Source: Prevotella sp. (GTDB lineage: Bacteria; Bacteroidota; Bacteroidia; Bacteroidales; Bacteroidaceae). Taken from it: DNA of 41,210 nucleotides. The translations under genes were made by a program, and so were the position numbers. The notes under the pieces were generated by a model. The model worked only from the letters and a program-made list of their open reading frames with translations, did not search any database and was not told the origin of the DNA. Of this stretch, positions 1 to 8,010 are shown in pieces; positions within the stretch are counted from its first letter, which is position 1; the number at the start of each line of letters is the position of its first letter. The stretch is from assembly GCA_016901395.1 (NCBI GenBank), contig JAEAMQ010000022.1, forward strand, positions 1-41,210, read 5' to 3'.

Positions 1-32
1 ATCTATACAGGGTCAAGCAATTATTTGCATAA

Positions 33-86
33 TACAAAGTGTTAAAAACACAGGAATATTAAGTGAGCCCAATTCACTACTAATCG
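33..86. repeat. Possible decayed copy of the dyad-repeat element
   Basis: This is a weak match to the intergenic repeat found three more times in the window. Positions 70-86 read CAATTCACTACTAATCG, a 17-bp unit whose right arm TAATCG matches exactly and whose left arm is degenerate. Positions 33-43 on the minus strand read AACACTTTGTA, as in the leader of the copy near 40.65 kb. No second intact unit lies 22 bp away. Bases 1-134 otherwise contain no gene that I can support. Confidence 0.25.
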
Positions 87-134
87 CAAAACGACTAAAT
101 TGACCATGAAAAACAACCCATCGTAAAGCTGATT

Positions 135-425
135 TCAGTAAACCCTGACATCAGTAATAACCGATGCTCCTACCGCCTCGTTCAAGCGTTTAGCCAACTG
201 CGAGTGCATCATACTCAGATCCTGACGCAAGGCCGGATTAATAATTTTCACATGTAGAATCTGATTCTTGATAAACTTCTCGGTGGTATATCGGCTCATT
301 CCCGGTCCCACCACTTGGTCCCAGGCATCCACCAACCGCTTCTGCAAGAGCGGTGTCTCTAAGCCTTCCTCTCGCAAAAATCGTTGCAAGATGTCGTTCA
401 AAGTCTTCACATCACGCTTGAACAT
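135..425 (-). CDS. DUF721 (DciA-like) protein
   Basis: A small basic protein of about 96 residues from the DUF721 family, whose best-known member DciA helps load the replicative helicase. The body (a predicted helix followed by residues like DAWDQVVGPGMSRYTT and LHVKIINPALRQDL) matches the family pattern. I start it at the ATG at 425 because GGGAG lies about 7 bases upstream; an earlier in-frame ATG at 452 would add nine residues. The start overlaps the end of recF by 14 bp, so the two are probably translationally coupled. A recF-DUF721 pair is common in Bacteroidetes. A helicase-loading role in this lineage is inferred. Confidence 0.8.
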   Translation of the reverse strand: MFKRDVKTLNDILQRFLREEGLETPLLQKRLVDAWDQVVGPGMSRYTTEKFIKNQILHVKIINPALRQDLSMMHSQLAKRLNEAVGASVITDVRVY

Positions 426-1533
426 CAGTCGTCTCCCTTTCATTAATCTCACCGCCTGTCACATCAAAGAGCTTGTAGTCCTGCTGGCTGTGCCGTAGGA
501 TTTTATCCAGATGTTCACGGTTGGTGTCAGTAATAAATATCTGTCCGAAGTTGTCTCCGGATACCAATTTCACAATTTGCTCCACGCGGCGGGAGTCGAG
601 TTTGTCGAAAATGTCGTCCAGCAATAGCAACGGCGTGGTGTTAGACGACGTGCGTCGTAGAAAATCAAACTGCGCCAACTTCAATGCCAACACAAAAGTC
701 TTGGTCTGTCCCTGACTGCCTTCCCGCTTCATGGGGAAGTCATCGAGAAGCATTTCCAGGTCATCGCGATGAATTCCGTGCAGACTATAGCCCACAGCGC
801 GGTCCTTGAAGCGGTCGCGCTGAATGACATCGAGCAGCGGGCCACGCTGGCAATGCGACACATAACGGAGGCTTACCGTCTCGTGCCGAGCCGAGATATG
901 GTCATAAATCTCCTGAAAGATAGGTACAAGTTTTGTCACAAAATCCTCTCTTTTCCTAAAGACTATCTCGCCTTGTTCGGCCATTTCCTGTTCCCACAGC
1001 TCCATAAGCGTAATATCTGGTTCCGTTTCCTGTTTTAGGAGAGCGTTACGTTGCTGCAAAGCTTTATTATAACGGTTCAGTGCGTCGATGTAGAGGTGGT
1101 CATATTGCGATATCACCACATCCATCAACTTACGCCGTTCCTCTCCCCCGCCCTCTACCAGGATGGAGTCAGAAGGTGATACAAAAATGAGTGGAATGAA
1201 ACCAATATGTTGAGAAAATTTACGATAATCCTTTTTGTTACGTCGAAAATGTTTCGACTTTCCACGCTTCATACCTACATAAATATTCTCTTCGTCTCCA
1301 GTTTCTGTTGAATAATCACCTTCGATAACAAAAAAATCCTGACCATGAGTCATTACCTGACTATCAACATTGGTAAAACTACTATGGCAGAACGAAAGGT
1401 AATAAACGGCATCCAGAAGATTGGTCTTGCCCTCGCCATTGTTTCCAATGAGGCAATTTATCTTTGGAGAGAAAGCAATTTTAGCTGCGCGGATATTTTT
1501 ATAATTGACGATGGAGATTTTATTTAATATCAT
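412..1533 (-). CDS. recF: DNA replication and repair protein RecF
   Basis: RecF is an SMC-like ATPase that binds gapped DNA and helps RecO/RecR load RecA. The 373-residue length is typical. Visible motifs are a Walker A (GNNGEGKTN, K36), the ABC signature region GSQGQTKT and a Walker B (LLLLDDIFDKLD). The ATG at 1533 is chosen over a TTG eight codons upstream, because the latter falls within the -7 promoter element. The gene is followed by an overlapping DUF721 gene and diverges from the TPR-ribH operon. No dnaN or dnaA is visible in the window. Confidence 0.95.
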   Translation of the reverse strand: MILNKISIVNYKNIRAAKIAFSPKINCLIGNNGEGKTNLLDAVYYLSFCHSSFTNVDSQVMTHGQDFFVIEGDYSTETGDEENIYVGMKRGKSKHFRRNKKDYRKFSQHIGFIPLIFVSPSDSILVEGGGEERRKLMDVVISQYDHLYIDALNRYNKALQQRNALLKQETEPDITLMELWEQEMAEQGEIVFRKREDFVTKLVPIFQEIYDHISARHETVSLRYVSHCQRGPLLDVIQRDRFKDRAVGYSLHGIHRDDLEMLLDDFPMKREGSQGQTKTFVLALKLAQFDFLRRTSSNTTPLLLLDDIFDKLDSRRVEQIVKLVSGDNFGQIFITDTNREHLDKILRHSQQDYKLFDVTGGEINERETTDVQA

Positions 1534-1554
1534 TGTATCTGACTCTGAGTTGTG

Positions 1555-1562
1555 CAAAGTTA
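1555..1562 (-). promoter_or_regulatory. -7 element for recF
   Basis: The minus strand reads TAACTTTG, matching the Bacteroidetes TAnnTTTG box, 21 bases before the recF ATG. The nearest TTTG (1577-1580) is only 14 bases upstream, shorter than the usual 19-21, so the -33 box is uncertain. Confidence 0.5.
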
Positions 1563-1602
1563 CTTGATTTAGAATTCAAAAAAGAAAAAAGAAGGCTATA
1601 AA

Positions 1603-1634
1603 TTTCAATATATGAGATAAAATTGTTAATTTTG
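1603..1634 (+). promoter_or_regulatory. Promoter of the TPR-ribH operon
   Basis: TTTC at 1603-1606, a 20-bp spacer, then TAATTTTG at 1627-1634. This fits the Bacteroidetes -33/-7 promoter pattern and would give a 5' leader of about 30 bases before the ATG at 1671. Confidence 0.6.
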
Positions 1635-1670
1635 TCGCAAATAATCGTAAATAATAAAACAACTAAAATA

Positions 1671-2363
1671 ATGGCAAACAAAAACAATCAGGCAACCTAT
1701 GAAGCTGCCACAAAGTCAGAAGCCTTCTTTCAGAAAAACGGGAAGGCACTCCTTATCGCTGTAGTTGCGTTAATCCTTATCGTATCGGGATATTTCTGCT
1801 ACAAGGCATTTATCAGTGCTCCCCGCGAAAACAAGGCCAGTACTGCTATCGCACGTGGTCAGGAATACTTCAATAGTGAGCAGTTTGACAAGGCGCTCAA
1901 CGGCGACGGTGCAGGCTATGCAGGGTTTGTGAAGATTGCAAGTGATTACAGCAGCACAGACGCTGGTAATCTTGCCAATTTGTATGCAGGTTTGAGCTAT
2001 GCCAATCTTGGCAAGTGGCAGGATGCCGTGAAATATCTGGAGGACTATTCTCCTGCTGGTGATGCTATGGTCAGTCCGGCCGCTATCGAGGCCCTCGGTA
2101 ATGCTTACGCCCATGTAGGACAGACAGACAAAGCTATCAGCAAACTCAAAGAGGGTGCCAGCAAGGCAGACTCCAAGGCTAAAGATGGCGTGAACTATAG
2201 CATTTCCCCGATTTTCCTGCTTCAGGCCGGACAGCTTCTTGAGTCTCAGAACAAGCAAGACGAGGCCTTGAAAATCTATCAGGATATCAAGACCAAATAC
2301 ACCAACTCACCGCTTGTTCAGAGCTATGAGATTGACAAGTATATCGAAAGAGTAACAAAATAA
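1671..2363 (+). CDS. Membrane-anchored tetratricopeptide protein
   Basis: A 230-residue protein with a short hydrophilic N-terminus, one transmembrane segment (about residues 25-46) and a periplasmic helical region with TPR-like repeats (for example [23 protein letters not shown] and [22 protein letters not shown], and a third around [14 protein letters not shown]). The layout resembles YfgM-type anchored TPR proteins, which assist protein export or assembly, but its specific partner is unknown. The ATG at 1671 is preferred over an earlier in-frame start because it follows the promoter. It is separated from ribH by two bases, so the two are probably co-expressed. Confidence 0.8.
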   Translation: MANKNNQATYEAATKSEAFFQKNGKALLIAVVALILIVSGYFCYKAFISAPRENKASTAIARGQEYFNSEQFDKALNGDGAGYAGFVKIASDYSSTDAGNLANLYAGLSYANLGKWQDAVKYLEDYSPAGDAMVSPAAIEALGNAYAHVGQTDKAISKLKEGASKADSKAKDGVNYSISPIFLLQAGQLLESQNKQDEALKIYQDIKTKYTNSPLVQSYEIDKYIERVTK

Positions 2364-2365
2364 AG

Positions 2366-2842
2366 ATGGCAACAGCTCTTCATAACCTTTCAGACTACGA
2401 TTTTGACAAAGTGCCCGATGCCAGCAACATGTGCTTTGGCATCGTGGTTTCAGAATGGAACCCGGAGATTACCGGTGCACTGCTCGACGGAGCCGTGAAA
2501 ACCCTCGAGAAGCATGGAACCATTCCTGAGAACATTCACGTAAAAACCGTTCCGGGAAGTTTCGAGCTTATCTATGGCGCACAGCAGATGTGCAAGAACG
2601 ACGGCTTCGATGCAGTGATTATTCTGGGCAGTGTTATCCGTGGCGAGACACCACACTTCGACTACATTTGCGAAGGTGTGACACGTGGAATATCTCACTT
2701 GAATGCCACACAGAACATCCCCGTAGTCTTTGGACTCCTCACAACAGACGACCTCCAGCAGGCCAAAGACCGCAGTGGTGGACGTCTTGGTAACAAAGGT
2801 GATGAATGTGCGGTAGTAGCCATCAAGATGGCAAAATTCTAA
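2366..2842 (+). CDS. ribH: 6,7-dimethyl-8-ribityllumazine synthase
   Basis: Lumazine synthase condenses 5-amino-6-ribitylaminouracil with 3,4-dihydroxy-2-butanone 4-phosphate in the penultimate step of riboflavin synthesis. The 158-residue length is normal for the family. Family motifs are visible: [44 protein letters not shown] with the catalytic His at residue 97, and VFGLLTT near the C-terminus. No other rib gene and no FMN riboswitch is seen nearby. It probably shares the promoter at 1603-1634 with the upstream TPR gene. Confidence 0.95.
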   Translation: MATALHNLSDYDFDKVPDASNMCFGIVVSEWNPEITGALLDGAVKTLEKHGTIPENIHVKTVPGSFELIYGAQQMCKNDGFDAVIILGSVIRGETPHFDYICEGVTRGISHLNATQNIPVVFGLLTTDDLQQAKDRSGGRLGNKGDECAVVAIKMAKF

Positions 2843-2852
2843 GATTGAGCGG

Positions 2853-3350
2853 ATGCTCGACTTCGCAGCAATAGATTTTGAGACAGCAAACGGCTATCGT
2901 TCGAGCGTTTGCAGTGTAGGTGTGGTGATAGTAGAGAATGGGGAGATAACCGATTCATACTATCACCTCATCCGTCCTGTACCCGATTATTATGAGATTT
3001 TCACCACCAGTGTACACGGTTTGACATGGAACGACACCGCCGGCGCACCACCTTTTCCGGAAGTATGGGCTGAAATTGCACCCAAAATCAAGTATCTTCC
3101 TCTTGTGGCTCACAACAAAGCCTTTGACGAAAGTTGCCTGAAGGCCGTGTTCCGAACCTACGAGATGGAATACCCTGACTACCCGTTTCTCTGCACACTC
3201 GTAGCCGCACGGCGTACATGGAAACGTGGCCAGCTGGAGAACTATCAGTTACAGACCGTAGCTAAAGCCTGCGGTTATGATCTTCGAAACCATCATCATG
3301 CCCTCGCTGATGCTGAAGCATGCGCTGCCATTGCAATGAAGATATTATAA
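2853..3350 (+). CDS. DnaQ-like 3'-5' exonuclease
   Basis: A 165-residue stand-alone exonuclease of the DEDDh superfamily. The acidic motif IDFETAN (D8, E10) forms Exo I, HNKAFDESCL supplies the Exo II Asp, and HHALADAEAC supplies the Exo III His and Asp. It lacks polymerase or helicase domains, so it is not a full DNA polymerase III epsilon or DinG. Proteins of this size act in DNA proofreading or repair or in RNA trimming, and the substrate cannot be read from the sequence. It follows ribH by 10 bases and is likely in the same transcript. Confidence 0.85.
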   Translation: MLDFAAIDFETANGYRSSVCSVGVVIVENGEITDSYYHLIRPVPDYYEIFTTSVHGLTWNDTAGAPPFPEVWAEIAPKIKYLPLVAHNKAFDESCLKAVFRTYEMEYPDYPFLCTLVAARRTWKRGQLENYQLQTVAKACGYDLRNHHHALADAEACAAIAMKIL

Positions 3351-3444
3351 AAGAACACCAAAGGTCCCTGTCTGAGACCACCCACATAACAATATGCAGC
3401 ACTACCCGTTTGATAATAAGACAACACCCATTTAATTTTAAGAT

Positions 3445-3834
3445 ATGAGATTATACGAACTTCTTCAGGCATACGAATTTGATGAAATCATGCCTGTCAT
3501 TGTAGAAATGTTTCCCGGCACTGGCAAATATGAGCATCCTTTGCGTCAGGCCTACGACATTTTGGTGAATATGAAGCCGGTTGCTTCGAAGAAAGAAATC
3601 AGATACAAAATCCTTTCAGCCCCCAACAGCGACGAACAGTATATGGGTGCTGAGGACCGCGACTTTGATTCTACCTGGGAAGTGTGCCTGGGCAAGAACA
3701 TTTCGCGCGAGAGAGGAGTGGATTTGACCGATATTGAACTTGTTGCCAACACCTTGGTCAACATCTGTTTCATCGGCAGACATCCCAGATCCTTTGACAG
3801 TGCCTATGCCGAGCTGACCAAACCTGAAAGATAA
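3445..3834 (+). CDS. Conserved hypothetical protein
   Basis: A soluble, acidic 129-residue protein without a signal peptide or transmembrane segment. I do not recognise a catalytic motif. The sequence opens with MRLYELLQAYEFDEIMPVIV and has a charged middle (GAEDRDFDSTWEVCLGK). It follows the exonuclease by 94 bases on the same strand and is closed by a strong terminator, so it is probably the last gene of the ribH transcript. Confidence 0.65.
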   Translation: MRLYELLQAYEFDEIMPVIVEMFPGTGKYEHPLRQAYDILVNMKPVASKKEIRYKILSAPNSDEQYMGAEDRDFDSTWEVCLGKNISRERGVDLTDIELVANTLVNICFIGRHPRSFDSAYAELTKPER

Positions 3835-3846
3835 CATATAAAAAAC

Positions 3847-3877
3847 AAAGCGGCTTTCTGATTGGAAAGTCGCTTTT
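3847..3877 (+). terminator. Intrinsic terminator, probably bidirectional
   Basis: A 12-bp stem (3847-3858 with 3865-3876, one G-T wobble) with a 6-base loop, ending in TTTT. It lies between the converging hypothetical gene (ends 3834) and lipoprotein gene (ends 3933). Confidence 0.8.
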
Positions 3878-3932
3878 AAATTTTCTCCAGACACTTGTTC
3901 TGTATTATCAGCCTACAAGCTATCTGTCGTTT

Positions 3933-4502
3933 TCACACACCCTCGTCTTCCTCTTCATTCGTATCCGAGTCCGTATCCAGTCGGGTATCCTTAGACACCG
4001 TGACATTACCGAAATTGTCTACCTTCAATACCAGCGGCACATATTCATCGCTCGATTTATCCGGATTGCCAACGCTTGCAGCGAAAAGCAACTGATTTCC
4101 GGAGGTTTTCACATAGACAATACCCAACAACGCCCCTTCCTTGTAATAGGTGTTATCAACATATTCCTTAAAAAAACTCTTGGTAAACTCACGTTTCAGG
4201 AATTCTGTTCCGTCGGCACGGATAACTCTCAACGTTATCCGGTTGTCATAATAACGGGCAAAACCATCAGAGGCTAATGGCAACGTAGGGTCTGCCACCA
4301 AATTAGTTACAACAGTATACTTCTTACCCATCCAGTTCACGGAGCGCGATTGGGTATAATCTCCCATCTTTCTGGTCTTGGGAGCAACTACTTGTTCTGT
4401 CTTCTTCTTGGTTATGATGATGGTATTGCTCTTTTTTTCCTTGCAGGAAACTAACACCAGAACCGCCATAGCCAACGCTGACATTACTATGATTCTCTTC
4501 AT
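3933..4502 (-). CDS. Hypothetical lipoprotein
   Basis: A 189-residue protein with a lipoprotein signal: MKR, a hydrophobic stretch, and the lipobox VLVSC with the modified Cys at residue 20. The mature part has a Lys-rich linker, a beta-rich middle (RSVNWMGKKYTVVTNL) and an acidic tail (DTDSDTNEEEDEGV). I do not recognise the family. It is probably membrane-anchored and exposed to the periplasm or the surface. It has its own well-formed promoter at 4526-4557 and ends at a shared terminator. Confidence 0.75.
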   Translation of the reverse strand: MKRIIVMSALAMAVLVLVSCKEKKSNTIIITKKKTEQVVAPKTRKMGDYTQSRSVNWMGKKYTVVTNLVADPTLPLASDGFARYYDNRITLRVIRADGTEFLKREFTKSFFKEYVDNTYYKEGALLGIVYVKTSGNQLLFAASVGNPDKSSDEYVPLVLKVDNFGNVTVSKDTRLDTDSDTNEEEDEGV

Positions 4503-4525
4503 TGGTTAAACCGTTGATTTATTTG

Positions 4526-4557
4526 CAAAGATAAATAAAAAAGTTTGATAAAACAAA
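4526..4557 (-). promoter_or_regulatory. Promoter of the lipoprotein gene
   Basis: On the minus strand, TTTG (4557-4554), exactly 20 bp, then TATCTTTG (4533-4526). This is a full match to the Bacteroidetes promoter. The expected leader is about 18 bases before the ATG at 4502. Confidence 0.8.
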
Positions 4558-4586
4558 AAAGACACTCCCTATTCACATAGGGAATG
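4554..4586 (-). terminator. Terminator of the Spy-like gene
   Basis: A 10-bp stem (4563-4572 with 4577-4586, one wobble on this strand) with a 4-base loop, followed on the minus strand by GTCTTTTTTG. The T-run contains the -33 box of the next promoter. It lies about 90 bases after the gene that ends at 4673. Confidence 0.75.
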
Positions 4587-4672
4587 CCTTATCCTAAATA
4601 CACTAAATCTTTTTATACCTATTGAGTTCACACGATATAATAAAAGTTTAGTTTATGAATTGACTACAAATT

Positions 4673-5179
4673 TTATTCCGTTTCTGTTGAATTGTTATTG
4701 TCATTGGAACCATTTCCAAAATTCCCGTCAGGGCGTGGACCACCCTGACCACGACGCTGCATGCGTTTCTGCTGTGCCTCCTGATACTTTGCATACTGGT
4801 CGGATGTAAGAATCTTTTTAAGTTCAGCGTTATAAGCGTCCATGTTAGCCTTCATTTCTTTCATGCGGGCTTCCATCTGCTCTTTGCTTGGACGTTCGGT
4901 CTGGCTTGGTGCAGCATTCTGACCTTCACCCTGATGATTTCTATTTCCCATACCTCGTCTGCCCATTCCCGGCATTTTATCTGCGTAGACAGTGTTGAGT
5001 TGCAACAACTGCTGGGCCTGAGTTTCATTCAAGCCGTATTGCTTTACAAAACGATCAGTACGGTTTTTAACCATTTCCGTGCGGTTTACTTTACGATGCT
5101 GAACACTATCATTGCTCTGAGCGTTGACTGTCATTGCTGTCAACATCATGGCAGCAAACATCATCATTAGTTTCTTCAT
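4673..5179 (-). CDS. Spy/CpxP-like periplasmic protein
   Basis: A 168-residue exported protein with a cleavable signal peptide ending near VNAQ. Two LTxxQ-like motifs (LNETQAQQ and LTSDQYAKYQ) flank a Met/Gly/Arg-rich linker (KMPGMGRRGMGNRN), and the tail is Gln/Arg/Gly/Asn-rich. This layout matches small Spy/CpxP-type periplasmic proteins, which buffer unfolded proteins or envelope stress, and may belong to a Bacteroidales-specific family (DUF4890). The chaperone role is inferred. The 5' leader is long, about 100 bases without an obvious start signal. Confidence 0.65.
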   Translation of the reverse strand: MKKLMMMFAAMMLTAMTVNAQSNDSVQHRKVNRTEMVKNRTDRFVKQYGLNETQAQQLLQLNTVYADKMPGMGRRGMGNRNHQGEGQNAAPSQTERPSKEQMEARMKEMKANMDAYNAELKKILTSDQYAKYQEAQQKRMQRRGQGGPRPDGNFGNGSNDNNNSTETE

Positions 5180-5343
5180 AACCTTAAAAATTTATTGTTA
5201 AATTTATTTTTCTTTTAAGAGCGTACCTCAATGGTGGCCCTCAGTTATTAGCTGCAACTGTCTTTTTGACGACATGATAAGGCAAAGGTTTAAAAGATTA
5301 ATCAAAAAAAATATTAATAAGTGACAGTTCTGCATTTTTTTAG

Positions 5344-5351
5344 TATCTTTG
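5344..5351 (+). promoter_or_regulatory. -7 element for the DUF4230 pair
   Basis: TATCTTTG at 5344-5351, followed 23 bases later by the ATG at 5375. No clear TTTG is found 19-21 bp upstream. Confidence 0.5.
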
Positions 5352-5374
5352 CATAACACAAATATTGGTCAGAC

Positions 5375-6037
5375 ATGAATGCCAAGAACCTTCCACTTTA
5401 CCTGTTGTTCCTAATACTTACTGCTTGTGGGGCCAACGAACAGAAGTCGGAGACAGAATCACATCCCATCGACACCATACCAATGATGGTCATGCAGATA
5501 CAGAAATGCTCCCGACTCTATACGTCTGAATACCAGCTTCACAAGATTGTTACATATCATGATTCCTTGTCTTTCAATGGATCGTTCCTCAGCAAGAACT
5601 TCAAAATCAATCTTCCTATGGGTCAGCGCAAGGTGGCCATACCCATGACAGCCCATGTAAAAGGGTATATTGACTTCAGCCATTTCTCAGAAAAGAATGT
5701 CCGCAAGCATGGCAATCATATAGAAATCATATTGCCCGACCCAGAAGTGACAATGACCAGCACCCAAATCGATCATGAAGCTATCAAGAAAAAAGTGTCT
5801 TTCTTCCGCAGCAACTTTACCGACGAAGAGATGACCCACATTCAGCAGCAAGGCCGGCAGGAAATGATTCGGTCGCTTTCTCAACTCGGAATCATTGAAA
5901 ACGCACGTCAGAGTGCAGCCCGGCAACTCATTCCCATCATCGAAGATTTAGGATTTCAGCAAGACCAGGTGACCATTACCTTCCGCAAGAAATTTACTTT
6001 GGCTGACTTGCCCACACTCATCAAGAAGATTGAATAG
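5375..6037 (+). CDS. DUF4230 lipoprotein
   Basis: A 220-residue protein with a lipobox LTAC (Cys at residue 18). The mature part matches DUF4230: MMVMQIQKCSRLYTSEYQ, a beta-rich middle with HGNHIEIILPDPEV, and a C-terminal helix followed by QVTITFRKK. The biochemical role of DUF4230 is unknown. The stop codon is three bases before the next gene, also DUF4230. The two probably form a two-gene operon with one lipid-anchored and one membrane-anchored partner. Confidence 0.8.
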   Translation: MNAKNLPLYLLFLILTACGANEQKSETESHPIDTIPMMVMQIQKCSRLYTSEYQLHKIVTYHDSLSFNGSFLSKNFKINLPMGQRKVAIPMTAHVKGYIDFSHFSEKNVRKHGNHIEIILPDPEVTMTSTQIDHEAIKKKVSFFRSNFTDEEMTHIQQQGRQEMIRSLSQLGIIENARQSAARQLIPIIEDLGFQQDQVTITFRKKFTLADLPTLIKKIE

Positions 6038-6040
6038 CAC

Positions 6041-6685
6041 ATGGAAAATCCGAGAAACAAGTCCAGAAACATATTTGACAGCATGACCAGGATATTAGGT
6101 ATCAGCCTCCTCTTGGTCTTGATGGTCATTACTGCTGTTGTCTTCCTCATCTTCCAAACTGTCAGAGGCTGTTCTGCTGGGATGGAGGAATCCGGCAGGA
6201 TAGCAATCACACCAGTACAGATTGCAAAAATACAAGACATCGGACAGTGGGAATTTCTATCCATCAGCGATGAGGAACTCATGGACACGGTGCGTCATGG
6301 ATTTTTCGGCGACGATGAACTGGCTCGTATCTATTATGGTACGCTGCGCTTGGGCATCGACCTCCACGATGCACAGGAAGGATGGATCAAGATGGACCAT
6401 GACACGGTGAGCGTCACCCTGCCACCCGTGAGACTCTTGGATGAAAAGTTTGTTGATGAAGCCCGGACTCAGGCTTTCTATGAAAAAGGAAAATGGAGCG
6501 AGGCCGACAAGCATGCCTTGACCCAACGGGCCATGAGAGCCATGAAGGCAAGATGCCTCACAGAATCCAATATACGCAGTGCAGAACAAAATGCCACCTC
6601 ACAGTTCAGCATTCTATTGAAATCCATGGGATTTGAGTATACCCGAATAAGGTTTAAGGACAAGACCCAGAAGAGTAACACATGA
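6041..6685 (+). CDS. DUF4230 membrane-anchored protein
   Basis: A 214-residue protein with a cytoplasmic N-terminus of about 15 residues, one transmembrane segment (about residues 17-40, ILGISLLLVLMVITAVVFLI) and an extracytoplasmic domain. The domain aligns in layout with the preceding DUF4230 lipoprotein, including VSVTLPPVRLLDE and a C-terminal helix leading to YTRIRFKDK. The pair looks like a diverged tandem duplication with different membrane anchors. The function is unknown. It ends just before a terminator at 6737-6758. Confidence 0.75.
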   Translation: MENPRNKSRNIFDSMTRILGISLLLVLMVITAVVFLIFQTVRGCSAGMEESGRIAITPVQIAKIQDIGQWEFLSISDEELMDTVRHGFFGDDELARIYYGTLRLGIDLHDAQEGWIKMDHDTVSVTLPPVRLLDEKFVDEARTQAFYEKGKWSEADKHALTQRAMRAMKARCLTESNIRSAEQNATSQFSILLKSMGFEYTRIRFKDKTQKSNT

Positions 6686-6736
6686 TTTCATTGGTCACCC
6701 CGACAGCATATCTACACCTCCCGACTTCTACAGGAG

Positions 6737-6758
6737 AAACCTGCGCTTAAGGTTTTTT
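6737..6758 (+). terminator. Terminator of the DUF4230 pair
   Basis: AAACCT (6737-6742), a 7-base loop, then AGGTTT (6750-6755), running into six T (6753-6758). The hairpin overlaps the 3' end of the converging LacI-type gene. Confidence 0.55.
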
Positions 6759-7766
6759 CTTTTCGCTGCTTTCTCTAAACTTCAATATCATCGGGACTAT
6801 CTTCTTATATATTTTTCGGTCTCCTCTGATACGTTTAATCAAGAGTTCGCAAGCTGCAAACCCCTGTTCATGCGCCTGATCCATGATTGCAGAAAGGCGA
6901 GGTGTGACAAAGGCAGAATTGTCTCCGTCTGTAAATCCTATAATAGCCACATCATCTGGAATCTTCAGATTCAAACTTTTTATTGCATCAAAAGCAGCAT
7001 ACGTCAGAATATCATTAAACGCCAATATGGCATCCGGGCGCGAATCTTTCTTTAGCAATTCCACTGTAGCCTTGCGTGCAATGTCAAAATCGATCTTATC
7101 ACACACCACCAATTCCCGGTCTATCGGGAAACGGGCATCGCGCAATGCTTGCAGATATCCGTGCTTACGCCGCTTCACCATATCCAAGTGATTTGGACCT
7201 CCAATAAAAGCCACACGCTTGGCCCCTTGGTCTATAAGGTGTTTCGTAGCATCATAGGCAGCCACATCACCATTGCCCACAACCTGTGAAAAACGATCGG
7301 GCAAACATGTACGGGCAAAGAAGACCAAAGGCATGTCGATATCAGCAAGCTGCTCATAATGAGAATAATCTATAGTATCTTGCGCCAGACAAGCAATGAT
7401 GCCATCAACATGCATCGAAAAGAAGTTATCTATTGCCTTTTCCTCAAGTTCATGGCTCTCATGACTGTTGGCCGAGAAAACCGAATACCCATTGTGGGTA
7501 GCACAATCTTCAATACCATCAAGTACCGAAGCAAAATAATGAGTGACCAGATTAGGCACTATCACACCAATGATGTGGGGTGCCTCCTTGCGCAGACTCT
7601 GGGCAAAGGGATTGGGACGGTAGTTGCGTGCTTTGGCAAGTGCCTTCACCTTATCTTGCATCTGCTGGCTCACCTCATGGCTACCATGAAGTGCACGCGA
7701 CACAGTGGCGATGCTTACACCAAGCTCTGCCGCCAAATCTTTAAGGGATGTTCTATGCTGTTTCAA
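6747..7766 (-). CDS. LacI-family transcriptional regulator
   Basis: A 339-residue regulator with an N-terminal LacI helix-turn-helix (LKDLAAELGVSIATVSRALHGS, about residues 8-29) and a periplasmic-binding-protein-like sensor domain (IIGVIVPNLVTHYFASVLDGI to AIIGFTDGDNSAFVTPRLSAI). The family usually represses sugar-use genes and is released by a sugar ligand; neither ligand nor operator can be read here. No ATG precedes the HTH: the only reasonable start is TTG at 7766, because an in-frame TAG lies seven codons upstream. No sugar-use gene is adjacent, so its targets may be distant. Confidence 0.9.
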   Translation of the reverse strand: MKQHRTSLKDLAAELGVSIATVSRALHGSHEVSQQMQDKVKALAKARNYRPNPFAQSLRKEAPHIIGVIVPNLVTHYFASVLDGIEDCATHNGYSVFSANSHESHELEEKAIDNFFSMHVDGIIACLAQDTIDYSHYEQLADIDMPLVFFARTCLPDRFSQVVGNGDVAAYDATKHLIDQGAKRVAFIGGPNHLDMVKRRKHGYLQALRDARFPIDRELVVCDKIDFDIARKATVELLKKDSRPDAILAFNDILTYAAFDAIKSLNLKIPDDVAIIGFTDGDNSAFVTPRLSAIMDQAHEQGFAACELLIKRIRGDRKIYKKIVPMILKFRESSEKKKP

Positions 7767-7799
7767 AAGAGAAAAAATATATTCCTAAGATGACAAAGG

Positions 7800-7831
7800 C
7801 AAAATTATGAAAAATAAATGGTATGAAGAAA
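7800..7831 (-). promoter_or_regulatory. Promoter of the LacI-type gene
   Basis: On the minus strand, TTTC (7831-7828), a 20-bp spacer, then TAATTTTG (7807-7800). This gives a leader of about 27 bases before the TTG start. Confidence 0.6.
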
Positions 7832-8010
7832 CGTTTTATGAAGTTTTTGTTCAAAAGAACAGTGATTGTCCTCAGGTAGGAATGCCGTTGTCTGACTATT
7901 TCTATTTGTAAAGAATTATGAACAATCCGCAGATAATGAAATCTGCCGTTCAAGCATTTCCGACAGAAATCATAACTCCCTCACAGCAAGCCTATTACAG
8001 CATCCGTCGG

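Noticed and set aside
1635..1670. FMN riboswitch upstream of the ribH operon
   Set aside because: The leader between the promoter and the first ATG is only about 30 bases, far too short for an FMN aptamer.
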